Below, in pieces: positions 24,914-33,446 of a stretch of 41,548 bases of DNA (positions within the stretch are counted from its first letter, which is position 1; every line of letters begins with the position of its first letter). The notes under the pieces are model-generated. The model searched no databases, was not told the origin of the DNA, and worked only from the letters and a program-made list of their open reading frames with translations. Source of the DNA: Enhydrobacter aerosaccus (GTDB lineage Bacteria; Pseudomonadota; Alphaproteobacteria; Reyranellales; Reyranellaceae); assembly GCA_903915535.1 (NCBI GenBank), contig CAIWTJ010000219.1, positions 1-41,548 of the forward strand. Reading direction: 5' to 3'. A program made the position numbers and the translations under genes.

Positions 24914-25785
24914 GGCGATGCTCCTTGGATCGTGGATTGCGGATGTTTGCCCATCGCGGCCTCCATGGCCAGACGGCGTTCGCGGGCGAGTCTCGGGTCG
25001 GCGACCAGCTTGGCCGCCAGCAGGGAACGCGTGTAGTCGCTGGCCGGATTGCCCAGCACCTGCCGGGTCGGGCCCGCCTCGACGACCTTGCCGAGGTACA
25101 TGACGATCACGCGGTCGGCGATAGCGTCGACGACATTGAGATCGTGGCTGATCAGGACGAGGCCGAGATTGCGGCTGGTCTTGAGGCTGACGAGCAGGTC
25201 GAGGATCTGCGCCTGCACCGACATGTCGAGGCTCGACAGCGGCTCGTCGGCGATGATCAGCTTCGGGCGCACTGCCATGGCGCGCGCGATCGCGATGCGC
25301 TGCTGCTGGCCGCCCGAGAGCTGGTGCGGGTAGCGGTCGTGGAACTGCGTGGCGTCGAGGCCGACCGAGGCGAGCAGCTCGCCGATCGCGCTGTCCATCG
25401 TGGCGGCCGTCGCGAGCTTGTGGCGGCGCAGCACGTTGGCCAGCGTCGTGTCGACCCGCATGCGCGGATTGAGCGACGATGCCGGGTCCTGGAAGATCGG
25501 CTGCACGCTCTTGCGGAACTTCGCCCAATCGGGCGCGGAGAAGCCGCTCATCGCCTGGCCGTAGTAGGCGATCTCGCCCGAGGTCGGCTTGACGAGGCCG
25601 AGCAGCATGCGCGCGAGCGTGCTCTTGCCCGAGCCCGACTCTCCCACGATGGCGAGCGTCTCGCCTTCATTGACGTCGAGATCGATCGTGTCGACCGCGC
25701 GTTTGGAGGTATCCGCACCGCCGAACCAGCTCCTGCCGCCGAAGCTCTTTACGATGGCGCGTCCGGTGATGATGGGGACGCTCAC
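24910..25785 (-). CDS. Dipeptide/oligopeptide-type ABC transporter ATPase (DppF-like)
   Basis: A 291-residue nucleotide-binding subunit. It has Walker [10 protein letters not shown] (about 45-53), a Q-loop in [12 protein letters not shown], the signature [16 protein letters not shown], Walker B LIIADEP and the switch His in [11 protein letters not shown]. The C-terminal segment after YTRSLLAAK fits the OppF/DppF extension. The start is GTG 25785, overlapping the stop of the first ATPase (GTGA), and its own stop overlaps the binding-protein start. It pairs with the ATPase at 25782-26609 to drive the two permeases. Confidence 0.94.
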   Translation of the reverse strand: MSVPIITGRAIVKSFGGRSWFGGADTSKRAVDTIDLDVNEGETLAIVGESGSGKSTLARMLLGLVKPTSGEIAYYGQAMSGFSAPDWAKFRKSVQPIFQDPASSLNPRMRVDTTLANVLRRHKLATAATMDSAIGELLASVGLDATQFHDRYPHQLSGGQQQRIAIARAMAVRPKLIIADEPLSSLDMSVQAQILDLLVSLKTSRNLGLVLISHDLNVVDAIADRVIVMYLGKVVEAGPTRQVLGNPASDYTRSLLAAKLVADPRLARERRLAMEAAMGKHPQSTIQGASP

Positions 25786-26609
25786 GCGAGCCCTCCCAGC
25801 GCCTTGGTCTGGTGCAGCCGCCGCGCCGCCGCCAGCAGGCTCGCGGTATAGTCGTGCTTCGGCGCCTCGAAGAGCGTGAACACGTCGGCCGCCTCGACGA
25901 TCTTGCCGCCATGCATGACATAGACCTGGTCGCACAGCTCCGCGACCATGCCGAGGTCGTGGGTGATGATCAGCATCGCGAGGTTGCGTTCCTGGTTGAG
26001 GCGCCGCAGCGTCTGGATCACTTGATACTGCACGGTGGCGTCGAGCGCGGTCGTGGGCTCGTCGGCCACCAGGATTTGCGGATCGGGCGCCAGCGCCATC
26101 GCGATCAGCACCCTCTGCCGCATGCCGCCCGACAGCTCGTGCGGATAGAGGCCGAGCACGCGCTCGGCATCGGCAAGACCCACCTGCTGCAACAGCTCGA
26201 CGGATTTCGCCTGCACCGCGCGCCGGTCGGGCAAATGCCGCAGCGACTCCGCCATCTGCCGCTCGATGCGGAGCGTCGGGTTGAGGTAGGACAGCGGATC
26301 CTGGAACACCATCGACAGGCCGCGATGGCGGCGCAGCGCCCGCATCGTGTCCGACGACATGGCGAGTACGTCGTCGCCGCAAAACTTCACCGAGCCCGAG
26401 AGCTCGGCGATCTCGACATTCGGCAGCAGCCGGGTCATCGCCCGGCCCAAGGTGCTCTTGCCCGAGCCCGACTCGCCCACGATGCCGACGCATTGGCCCG
26501 GCAGCACATCGAGATCGACGCCGTCGACCGCCTTCACGATGCGGCCATGGACGCGCAGATGCACCTTCACGTTGCGCGCGCTGAGCAGAGGCTGCGCCAC
26601 GTCGCTCAT
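25782..26609 (-). CDS. Dipeptide/oligopeptide-type ABC transporter ATPase (DppD-like)
   Basis: A 275-residue nucleotide-binding subunit. It has Walker [10 protein letters not shown] (about 43-51), FQDPLSYLNPTLR, signature LSGGMRQRVLIAMALAPDP, Walker B ILVADEPTTALD and switch His in LIITHDLGMVAEL. The GGMRQRV form of the signature is typical of DppD/OppD. ATG 26609 starts a conserved MSDVAQPLLSARNVKVH and overlaps the stop of the permease gene by ATGA; an upstream extension of the frame lies inside that gene and is not coding. It is part of the six-gene importer operon. Confidence 0.94.
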   Translation of the reverse strand: MSDVAQPLLSARNVKVHLRVHGRIVKAVDGVDLDVLPGQCVGIVGESGSGKSTLGRAMTRLLPNVEIAELSGSVKFCGDDVLAMSSDTMRALRRHRGLSMVFQDPLSYLNPTLRIERQMAESLRHLPDRRAVQAKSVELLQQVGLADAERVLGLYPHELSGGMRQRVLIAMALAPDPQILVADEPTTALDATVQYQVIQTLRRLNQERNLAMLIITHDLGMVAELCDQVYVMHGGKIVEAADVFTLFEAPKHDYTASLLAAARRLHQTKALGGLA

Positions 26610-27505
26610 CCTTCGAGCTTCGGTGGTGCCGCCGACGCGCGCGGATTGAACATCTCGGTGACGCCGTCGGCGAACAGGTTGAAGCCCAGCACGGCGACAC
26701 AGATCGCGGCGCCCGGGAAGACGCTCATCCACCACGCCAGCTCGAGATACTCCTGGCCGCGGTTCAGCATCTCGCCCCAGCTTGGCACCGTGGGATCGGA
26801 GAGGCCCAGGAAGCCCAGCCCTGCTTCGATCAGGATCGCGGTGCTGGCGTCGAGCGACACCTGTACGATCACCGTCGGCAGCGCGTTGGGCAGGATCTCG
26901 CGGAAGATGATGTGGAAGGTCGAGAGGCCGGCCGCGCGCGCCGCCAGCACGAACTCCCGCTCCGACAGCGTGATGAACTGGCCGTAGACGATACGCGCCT
27001 CGATCGGCCAGATCGCAAGCGCCACGGCTGCGACCTGCAGCCAGAAGTTGGCGCCCAGCAGCGACACGCTGAACAGCACGATGATGATCGCGGGCAGCGT
27101 GTGGAAGAGATCGGTGATGCGCAGCAACACGGCGGCCAGCGGCCCGCGAAAGTAACCGGCCAACGCGCCCACCGTGCCGCCGATCAGGAACGCCATGGCG
27201 GCGGCGCAGAAGCCGATGGTGAGCGAGGAGCGGCCGGCATAGAGCATCACCGAGCGCAGGTCGCGGCCGAGGCTGTCGGTGCCGAGCAGGTACTGGCCCG
27301 ACGGCGGCTGCATCGAGGGCGCGCCCAGTTCGAGCGGCCCGGTCGTGGCGAACAGCGGCGCGAACACCGACAGCAAGGTGATGACCATCAGGATCACCAG
27401 GCCGATGCCGCCGAACCGCGTACGGAACAGGCGGCGCAGCAGGTCGAGCGACGCGGATTTCCGCGACCGCTGCAACCTGCCGATCGTGTTGGCGTCCACG
27501 CTCAT
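26606..27505 (-). CDS. Dipeptide-type ABC transporter permease (DppC-like)
   Basis: A 299-residue inner-membrane permease with about six transmembrane helices. The N-terminal OppC_N segment (LLRRLFRTRFGGIGLVIL in part) is followed by the DppC hallmark LLGTDSLGRDLRSVMLYAGR and the EAA loop AARAAGLSTFHIIFREILPNALP, which contacts the ATPases. The C-terminal GFNLFADGVTEMFNPR is also typical. ATG 27505 overlaps the DppB-like stop by one base. It forms the pore with the preceding gene product. Confidence 0.95.
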   Translation of the reverse strand: MSVDANTIGRLQRSRKSASLDLLRRLFRTRFGGIGLVILMVITLLSVFAPLFATTGPLELGAPSMQPPSGQYLLGTDSLGRDLRSVMLYAGRSSLTIGFCAAAMAFLIGGTVGALAGYFRGPLAAVLLRITDLFHTLPAIIIVLFSVSLLGANFWLQVAAVALAIWPIEARIVYGQFITLSEREFVLAARAAGLSTFHIIFREILPNALPTVIVQVSLDASTAILIEAGLGFLGLSDPTVPSWGEMLNRGQEYLELAWWMSVFPGAAICVAVLGFNLFADGVTEMFNPRASAAPPKLEG

Positions 27506-28482
27506 CAGCGGCGTGCCGAGGCGATGCGGATGCGGGGATCGAGCCAGGCGTAGAGCAGATCGACCACGACGTTCATCACCACCACCGAACAGGCGACCAG
27601 GATGACGACGCCCACGATCACCTGCGTGTCGCGCTGGCGCACGGACTCGACCATCAGCGAGCCGACGCCGGGATAGGAGAAGACCGTCTCCAGCAGCACG
27701 GCACCGCCCATGGCGGTTCCGAACGAATAGCCCATCACCGTGATGACCGGCAGGATCGAGTTGCGAACCACGTGCCCCATGATGATCTCGCGCCGCGACA
27801 GGCCTTTCTGCCGGGCGGTCACGATATACCCTTGCTCGAGCGTTTCGGAGACGCTGGCTCGCATGAAGCGTGCCACGCGCGTGGTCTCGAGGATGGTGTA
27901 GGTGAGCACCGGCAGCACGAGATAGGTCGCCCGTTCGAGAATCCAGTCGAGGCCTTGCGCGCGCGAGATCATCGGCCCCATGCCCTGTGTCGGCAGCCAG
28001 CCGAGCTGGATCGAGAAGGCCATGACCAGAAGCTGACCGACCCAGAAGGTCGGCATCGCGTAGCCGATCAGCACGAGGCTCGACCACGCCTGGTCTACGC
28101 CGCGATGCTTCGTCACCGCGGAATGGATGCCGATGGCGATGCCGATGGTGATGCCGAAGCCATAGCCAATGCCGGCCAGCAGCAGGGTGCGCGGAAACCG
28201 CTCTGCGAGAATGTCGAGCACCGGACGGCGGTAGGTCATCGAATAGCCGAGGTCACCGTGCAGGATGTTTCCCAGATAGCCGATCAGGCGCGTGAGGAAC
28301 GGCTGGTCGAGCTGGAAGCGCTTCTCCAGCGCGGCGCGCAGCGCAGCCGGCACCGGCACGTCGCCCACCATCGCCTGGATCGGGTCGCCCGGAATCAGCT
28401 GCAGCAGGCAGTAGATGATGATGACGACGGCAATGAGCAGCAGCACGGCTTGCGCCAATTGTCCCGCAATATGCCGTACCAT
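27505..28482 (-). CDS. Dipeptide-type ABC transporter permease (DppB-like)
   Basis: A 325-residue permease, first gene of the operon. Typical blocks are LLQLIPGDPIQAMVGD, GDLGYSMTYRRPVLDIL and the EAA loop TARQKGLSRREIIMGHVVRNSILPV. METVFSYPG-type sequence appears as LLETVFSYPGVGSLM. Six transmembrane helices are expected. ATG 28482 is preferred over a start at 28554 because a purine-rich site (GGAGGCGAGGGG) precedes it and the conserved first helix follows directly. It diverges from the amidohydrolase operon across 143 bases that carry a long-spaced inverted repeat. Confidence 0.94.
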   Translation of the reverse strand: MVRHIAGQLAQAVLLLIAVVIIIYCLLQLIPGDPIQAMVGDVPVPAALRAALEKRFQLDQPFLTRLIGYLGNILHGDLGYSMTYRRPVLDILAERFPRTLLLAGIGYGFGITIGIAIGIHSAVTKHRGVDQAWSSLVLIGYAMPTFWVGQLLVMAFSIQLGWLPTQGMGPMISRAQGLDWILERATYLVLPVLTYTILETTRVARFMRASVSETLEQGYIVTARQKGLSRREIIMGHVVRNSILPVITVMGYSFGTAMGGAVLLETVFSYPGVGSLMVESVRQRDTQVIVGVVILVACSVVVMNVVVDLLYAWLDPRIRIASARR

Positions 28483-28525
28483 CAACCCCTCGCCTCCCAA
28501 CGCTCCGCCAACGTCCCCATGGTGC

Positions 28526-28567
28526 AATGCATCATAGGCCTTCGCGCGCGTCAATTACCGATGCATT
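28526..28567. promoter_or_regulatory. Paired AATGCATC / GATGCATT sites in a divergent intergenic region
   Basis: AATGCATC (28526-28533) and its exact reverse complement GATGCATT (28560-28567) lie 34 bases apart, centre to centre, between the two transporter operons. Each half contains the palindrome ATGCAT, so each may bind a dimer. A TTGACG -35-like box for the minus-strand operon lies between them (28554-28549). This arrangement could coordinate both operons. Confidence 0.4.
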
Positions 28568-28625
28568 TCGAGTGAGATCGTCAGTATGCTGAGGGTCGAA
28601 GAATAAACCATCGAGAGGTACGAGC

Positions 28626-29555
28626 GTGGTCAGGAAAGTCATCGATCTGGAATGTCTGCTTCCCCCGGACGAAAGCGGCAAGCCCCGCCAGTATCACGAG
28701 CAGGCCTCGCACCGCATCGGCTATGGCGATCCCGAACTGCTGCCGGAGCGTCCCGGCTACGGCTTCGCCAACTACAAGAACATCTTCCGCAAGCGCGTCG
28801 CCGGCGCGCTCGGCGAAGGCACCGCCAAGACCGACACGAAGCCGAAGGGCCAGTCGATCAAGCAGTTCGTGGAAGAGCTCGACCGTGAGGGTGCCGAGGT
28901 CTCCGTGCTGGGACGCGTCGACAACAACGTGCTGGCCGATGTCGTGGCCGAATATCCCAACCGCTTCTTCGCGCTCGCCTCGATCAGCCCGTTCGACGGC
29001 ATGCGCGGCGTGCGCGAGTTCGAGCGCCTGATCAAGGAGCGCAAGCTGAACGGCCTGCGTGTCGCCGCTCTCTATAACAATCTCGCCGCCAGCGACCGCC
29101 GCTACTATCCGCTCTACGCCAAGTGCGTCGAGCTCGACGTGCCGGTGCGCATTTACTCGACGATGAACTACGCCAACGACCGTCCCTATGACCTGGGCCA
29201 TCCGCGCCATCTCGACCAGATCGCGATGGATTTCCCCGAGCTGCGCATCGATGCGGCGCTGAGCGGCTGGCCGTGGGTGCAGGATCTGGTCGGCCTGATG
29301 CGCCGCCATCCCAACCTCTATTGCGACACCTCGGCCCATCACCCGGCCTACTTCGGCCAACCCGGCGCGGGCTGGGAGATGTTCATGCAGTTCGGCAACA
29401 CCCTGCTGCAGGACAAGATCATGGTCGGGTTCTCGAAGGACTCCTTCAACCTCACCATTCCGCAGAGCGTTGCGCTCTACGAGAAGCTGCCGCTCAAGGA
29501 CAAGGTCATCGAGAAGTGGCTGTACGGCAACGCCAAGGAATTCCTGCGCTGCTGA
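28626..29555 (+). CDS. Amidohydrolase-2 family protein with atypical metal motifs
   Basis: A 309-residue TIM-barrel protein resembling the amidohydrolase_2 group (ACMSD and resorcylate decarboxylase relatives). Supporting blocks are ADVVAEYPNRFFALASISPFD, LNGLRVAALYNN, YPLYAKCVELDVPVRIY, LIGLMRRHPNLYCDTSAHH-like sequence at about 220-240, and a final WLYGNAKEFL. The usual strand-1 metal motif His-x-His reads Leu-Glu-Cys (residues 8-10), and the expected Gly-Ser/Thr-Asp near the end reads GFSKD, so metal binding is altered or absent. The start is GTG 28626 with GAGAGG upstream. It leads the second importer operon. Hydrolase or decarboxylase activity is possible but unproven. Confidence 0.82.
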   Translation: MVRKVIDLECLLPPDESGKPRQYHEQASHRIGYGDPELLPERPGYGFANYKNIFRKRVAGALGEGTAKTDTKPKGQSIKQFVEELDREGAEVSVLGRVDNNVLADVVAEYPNRFFALASISPFDGMRGVREFERLIKERKLNGLRVAALYNNLAASDRRYYPLYAKCVELDVPVRIYSTMNYANDRPYDLGHPRHLDQIAMDFPELRIDAALSGWPWVQDLVGLMRRHPNLYCDTSAHHPAYFGQPGAGWEMFMQFGNTLLQDKIMVGFSKDSFNLTIPQSVALYEKLPLKDKVIEKWLYGNAKEFLRC

Positions 29556-29632
29556 TCCAGGCCACCGGCCTGCAGGAACTGCGCGACAACGTCCGTGTCC
29601 ATTTCCCGCAGAGCTTCGACCATCCACCAAAG

Positions 29633-29791
29633 GTGAGATCGACCGTCAAGATCCGCTATGCTGACGGCCGGATCTCGAACGCCCGGGTGGTGGCGATCAC
29701 CGACCGGGGCGACACGCTCGAAATCCTGGAAGACGGCAAGGACTGGTTTTTGCATAAGGATAGCCAGACCGACTACTGGATCGTGGCCTAG
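29633..29791 (+). CDS. Small conserved-looking protein of unknown function
   Basis: An open frame of 52 codons from GTG 29633. Its residue pattern looks like a small beta-rich domain (STVKIRYADGRISNARVV, GDTLEILEDGKDWFLHKD, TDYWIVA) and lacks the Arg/Ala bias of accidental frames here. The frame is open further upstream, without ATG, GTG or TTG, into the end of the amidohydrolase gene. The ribosome site is poor (AAGG only a few bases away), so the start is uncertain. It lies between the amidohydrolase and the permease, 32 bases before the latter. I do not recognise the family. Confidence 0.5.
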   Translation: MRSTVKIRYADGRISNARVVAITDRGDTLEILEDGKDWFLHKDSQTDYWIVA

Positions 29792-29823
29792 GAGGCGCGG
29801 ACCGGCTCTTTCAGGGACTTGGC

Positions 29824-30834
29824 ATGATTGGCTATCACCTGCTCCGCCGTACGATCGGCTTCGCCTTCATCCTGTTGGGCCTGTCGGTCGTCATCTTCAC
29901 CGTGGCCCGCGTCGTGCCCGGGGATCCCGCGCGCATGGCGCTGGGTCCGCTCGCCACCAACGAGCAGGTAGCGCAGCTCCAGGAGGAGATGGGCTTCAGC
30001 AAGCCGGCCGTGGTGCAATATTTCGACTACATCGGCGGGGTGCTGCGCGGCAATCTCGGCAAGTCGCTCCTCACCAGCCGCGCGGTCGCCGACGACATCG
30101 CCCAGGCGCTGCCCGCCACGCTGGAACTGGTGCTCTTCACCCTCTTCCTGATCGCGGTGCTGGCCGTGCCGCTCGGCGTCCTGGCGGCGCGGCGGCACAA
30201 CAGCTGGATCGACAATGCGAGCCGGCTGGTATCGCTGCTGGGCGTCGTGACGCCGGGATTCGTCTTCGCTATCCTGTTGCAGCTGCTGGTCAGCCACTTC
30301 CACTTCTTTCCCCTGACGGGCCGGCTCAGCACCGACATCCGCTTCACGCCCGACATCACGCACCTGGCGCTCGTGGACTCCCTCCTGAAGGGCCGGTTCG
30401 ACGCCTTCGCCGACGCGCTGTCGCACATCTTCCTGCCGGCGCTCGCGCTCTCGGCCGCCGGCATCGGCCAGATCATGCGCATCACGCGCTCCAGCATGCT
30501 CGACGTGGCGCGGCGCGATCATGTCGAGACCTTGCGCTCGTTCGGCGTCCCCGACTACGTGATCACGCTGAAGTACATGCTGCGGCTCGCGGCCGTGGCG
30601 CCGCTCACCATCCTCGGCCTGGAATTTGCTTCGCTGATCGGCAATGCCTTCATCGTCGAAATGGTCTTCGCCTGGCCCGGCATTGCGAGCTATGGCCTGC
30701 GCGCCATCCTCAGCAAGGATATCAACGCCGTCATGGCCGTGGTGCTGACGTCCGGCCTTTTCTTCGTCGTCGCCAACCTGATCGTCGATCTGCTGGTCGG
30801 TCTGATCGATCCGCGGCTCCGGGCACGAGGCTGA
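29824..30834 (+). CDS. Dipeptide-type ABC transporter permease (DppB-like)
   Basis: A 336-residue inner-membrane permease. It has VARVVPGDPARMALGP after the first helix, GNLGKSLLTSRAVADDI, an EAA-type loop around ETLRSFGVPDYVITLKYMLR, and EMVFAWPGIASYGLRAI near the C-terminus. It is the first gene of the second importer, only moderately similar to the copy at 27505-28482, so the two transporters are not recent duplicates. Its stop is two bases before the GTG of the partner permease. Confidence 0.94.
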   Translation: MIGYHLLRRTIGFAFILLGLSVVIFTVARVVPGDPARMALGPLATNEQVAQLQEEMGFSKPAVVQYFDYIGGVLRGNLGKSLLTSRAVADDIAQALPATLELVLFTLFLIAVLAVPLGVLAARRHNSWIDNASRLVSLLGVVTPGFVFAILLQLLVSHFHFFPLTGRLSTDIRFTPDITHLALVDSLLKGRFDAFADALSHIFLPALALSAAGIGQIMRITRSSMLDVARRDHVETLRSFGVPDYVITLKYMLRLAAVAPLTILGLEFASLIGNAFIVEMVFAWPGIASYGLRAILSKDINAVMAVVLTSGLFFVVANLIVDLLVGLIDPRLRARG

Positions 30835-30836
30835 GC

Positions 30837-31718
30837 GTGAGCGTCGAGACCGAAACCCTGTCGCCCGCGGAAGAGCTGTCCAACTTCGGCCGCGCGCGCC
30901 GCCGGCTGCTGAGCAACCCCGCCGCCATCATCGGCATCGTGATCGTGGTCTCGATCGTGCTGGCCGCGATCCTGGCGCCCTACATCGCGCCCTACCCCAA
31001 TCACGCCGGCTCCTTCGTCGATTTCCGCCATCGCCACAATGCACCCAGCCTCGAGCATCTGCTGGGCACCGACAATGTCGGCCGCGACATCCTCTCGCGC
31101 ATCCTGTTCGGCTATCGCGTCTCCCTGCTGCTGGTGGTCGGCGTGCTGGGCGTCGCCGTGCCGGCCGGTGTGCTGTTCGGCCTGCTGGCCGGCTACTTCG
31201 GCGGCATCGTCGAGACCGGCATCATGTGGCTCACCAACGTGATGCTGGCCGTGCCGCCGCTGGTGATGGCGCTCGCGATCACCGCCGTGCTGACGCCCGA
31301 TCTCATTCACTCGATGATCGCCATCACGGTGCTGTGGTGGACGTGGCACTGCCGCCTCGTCTACCGCGTGGTGAAGAGCGTCGTGGCCGAGGATTTCGTC
31401 GAGGCCGCGCGCGTGGCGGGCGCCTCGCACCTTCACATCCTGTTCCGCGAGATCCTGCCCAACTGCGCCGCCGCGATCTCGGTCAAGACCACGCTCGACG
31501 CGGGTTTCGTCATCCTGTTCGGCGCCTCGCTCAGCTTCCTGGGACTGGGCGTGCAGCCGCCGACGCCCGACCTCGGCACCATGGTCGCGGCCGGCGCGCA
31601 GTTCCTGCCGGAGATGTGGTGGGAGGCGGTGATGCCGGGCTTCGCCGTTCTGTACGCCATCCTGGGATTCAACCTGCTGGGCGACGGGCTGCGCGACATG
31701 CTGGATGTCGAGATCTGA
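30837..31718 (+). CDS. Dipeptide-type ABC transporter permease (DppC-like)
   Basis: A 293-residue permease. The OppC_N segment is followed by LLGTDNVGRDILSRILFGYR, the EAA loop AARVAGASHLHILFREILPNCAA, and GFNLLGDGLRDMLDVEI at the C-terminus. The start is GTG 30837, with the purine-rich end of the preceding gene serving as ribosome site. The stop overlaps the ATG of the fused ATPase gene by one base. It is the pore partner of the permease at 29824-30834. Confidence 0.94.
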   Translation: MSVETETLSPAEELSNFGRARRRLLSNPAAIIGIVIVVSIVLAAILAPYIAPYPNHAGSFVDFRHRHNAPSLEHLLGTDNVGRDILSRILFGYRVSLLLVVGVLGVAVPAGVLFGLLAGYFGGIVETGIMWLTNVMLAVPPLVMALAITAVLTPDLIHSMIAITVLWWTWHCRLVYRVVKSVVAEDFVEAARVAGASHLHILFREILPNCAAAISVKTTLDAGFVILFGASLSFLGLGVQPPTPDLGTMVAAGAQFLPEMWWEAVMPGFAVLYAILGFNLLGDGLRDMLDVEI

Positions 31719-33418
31719 TGGCCGCGCCGCATCCCCTCCTCGAGATCGAAAGCCTTAACATCGGCTTCGCGAGCTATGGCCAGACCACGCAAGTGCTGCA
31801 CGACGTACATCTCAAGGTCGAGGCGGGCCAGCGCGCCGCCGTGATCGGCGAATCGGGCTCGGGCAAGTCCGTCACCATGAAGGCGGTGATCGGAACGCTT
31901 CCGCATCCCGCCGCGCGCGTGCTGGGCGGCAGCATTCGCTTCGACGGGCAGGAGCTGCTGTCGCTCAGCCGACGCGAGCGCGAGCGTCTCAAGGGCACCG
32001 ATATCTCCATCGTGCACCAGGATCCGCTCACCTCGTTCAATCCGGTCTTCACCATCGGCGAGCATCTCGACGACGTGCTGAAGTTCGCCGACCGGCGACT
32101 GGGCACGTCGAGCGATGCCAGGAGCCGGCGCACGCGCATCGAGGCGACGCTCCGCCAGGCCCAGCTCAAGGAGCCCGAGCGCGTGCTGCGCTCCTACCCT
32201 TTCCAGCTCTCGGGCGGCATGCGCCAGAGGGTGCTGATCGCCATGGCGCTGATGCACCGGCCCAAGCTCCTGATCGCCGACGAGCCCGGGACGGCGCTCG
32301 ACGTCACGACACAGGACGAGATCCTGCGCCTGCTCAACCAGTTGGTCAGCGAGGAGCAGCTCACGCTTCTGATGGTGACGCACAATCTCGCGGTCGTGCG
32401 CCAGACCTCCGACTACGTCTACGTGATGCAGTCGGGCCGCATCGTCGAGCACGGGCCGGTGCGCGAGATCTTCACCGCACCGCGCATGCCCTACACGCAG
32501 CGCCTGCTTGAGGCGATCCCGCCGCTCTACGGGCCGAAGGTGCAGCATCGCCAGGCACACAGCGAGACCGTCGTCATCACGGCCAACGACGTGGTCAAGC
32601 GCTTCGAGGCGCCGCGCCGCTTCCTCGAGCCCGCGAAGGCGCCGGTGCTGGCGGTGCGCAATGCCAGCCTCTCGATCTGCAAGGGCGACGTCTTCGGCAT
32701 CGCAGGCGAATCGGGTTCGGGCAAGTCCACGATCGCGCGCATGATCGTGGGCCTGATGCCGCTCAGCGGCGGCACGATCGAGATCGACGGCCGCTCGATC
32801 GCCGACTGGCGCAAAGACCCCGCGTTCCGGCGCCGCATCCAGATCGTCTACCAGAACCCCGCCTCCTCCCTGAACCCGCGCCGGACGGTCGCCGAGACGC
32901 TGGCGGTGCCGCTCGCCTTCGCGGGCGCCGTGCCGAAGGACAAGCGCGCCGAGCGCATCCGCGAACTGCTGGCGCTGGTCGAATTGCCCGCCAACTTCGC
33001 CAGCCGCTACCCGCACCAGCTCTCGGGTGGCCAGAAGCAGCGCGTCGCCATCGCCCGCGCGCTCGCCGTCGATCCCGAGATCGTCGTGCTCGACGAGCCC
33101 ACCTCCTCGCTCGACGTCTCGGTCCAGAAGACCGTGATCGACCTGCTGCTCGGGCTGCGCGACCGGCTGGGGCTCACCTACCTGTTCATTTCACACGATC
33201 TCAGCCTGATGCGGAATTTCTGCAATCGCATCGCGGTCATGTTCCGGGGCGAGATCTGCGAACAGGGGCCGACAGACACGGTCTTCGACGACCCGCAGCA
33301 TCCCTATACGCGCGCCCTGATCGCCTCGATCCCGGTCCTCACCGACGCCGAGGAACAGGCCAAGCCCCAGGTTACGCTCGAGGAGCGTCGCGCTGTCCTC
33401 GCTTCGACGATACAATAA
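31718..33418 (+). CDS. Fused dipeptide-type ABC ATPase (DppD-DppF fusion)
   Basis: A 566-residue protein with two complete nucleotide-binding domains. The first has Walker A GESGSGKS (44-51), signature LSGGMRQRVLIAMAL (164-178) and Walker B LLIADEPGTALD (184-195). The second has Walker [10 protein letters not shown] (330-338), signature LSGGQKQRVAIARAL (435-449) and Walker B IVVLDEPTSSLD (455-466). Switch His residues follow in MVTHNLAVV and FISHDLSLM. One polypeptide thus replaces the two ATPases used by the divergent importer, as in GsiA/YejF. The sequence DEPGTALD in the first half is a small departure from the usual DEPTTALD. It powers the permeases just upstream. Confidence 0.95.
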   Translation: MAAPHPLLEIESLNIGFASYGQTTQVLHDVHLKVEAGQRAAVIGESGSGKSVTMKAVIGTLPHPAARVLGGSIRFDGQELLSLSRRERERLKGTDISIVHQDPLTSFNPVFTIGEHLDDVLKFADRRLGTSSDARSRRTRIEATLRQAQLKEPERVLRSYPFQLSGGMRQRVLIAMALMHRPKLLIADEPGTALDVTTQDEILRLLNQLVSEEQLTLLMVTHNLAVVRQTSDYVYVMQSGRIVEHGPVREIFTAPRMPYTQRLLEAIPPLYGPKVQHRQAHSETVVITANDVVKRFEAPRRFLEPAKAPVLAVRNASLSICKGDVFGIAGESGSGKSTIARMIVGLMPLSGGTIEIDGRSIADWRKDPAFRRRIQIVYQNPASSLNPRRTVAETLAVPLAFAGAVPKDKRAERIRELLALVELPANFASRYPHQLSGGQKQRVAIARALAVDPEIVVLDEPTSSLDVSVQKTVIDLLLGLRDRLGLTYLFISHDLSLMRNFCNRIAVMFRGEICEQGPTDTVFDDPQHPYTRALIASIPVLTDAEEQAKPQVTLEERRAVLASTIQ

Positions 33419-33446
33419 TCCCCGTCCGCAGACACAGGAGACCACG

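Noticed and set aside
19940..25036. A 1698-codon open frame on the plus strand
   Set aside because: It runs in the wrong frame over a monooxygenase and antisense to the acyl-CoA synthetase, binding-protein and ATPase genes. It has low complexity and no recognisable domain.
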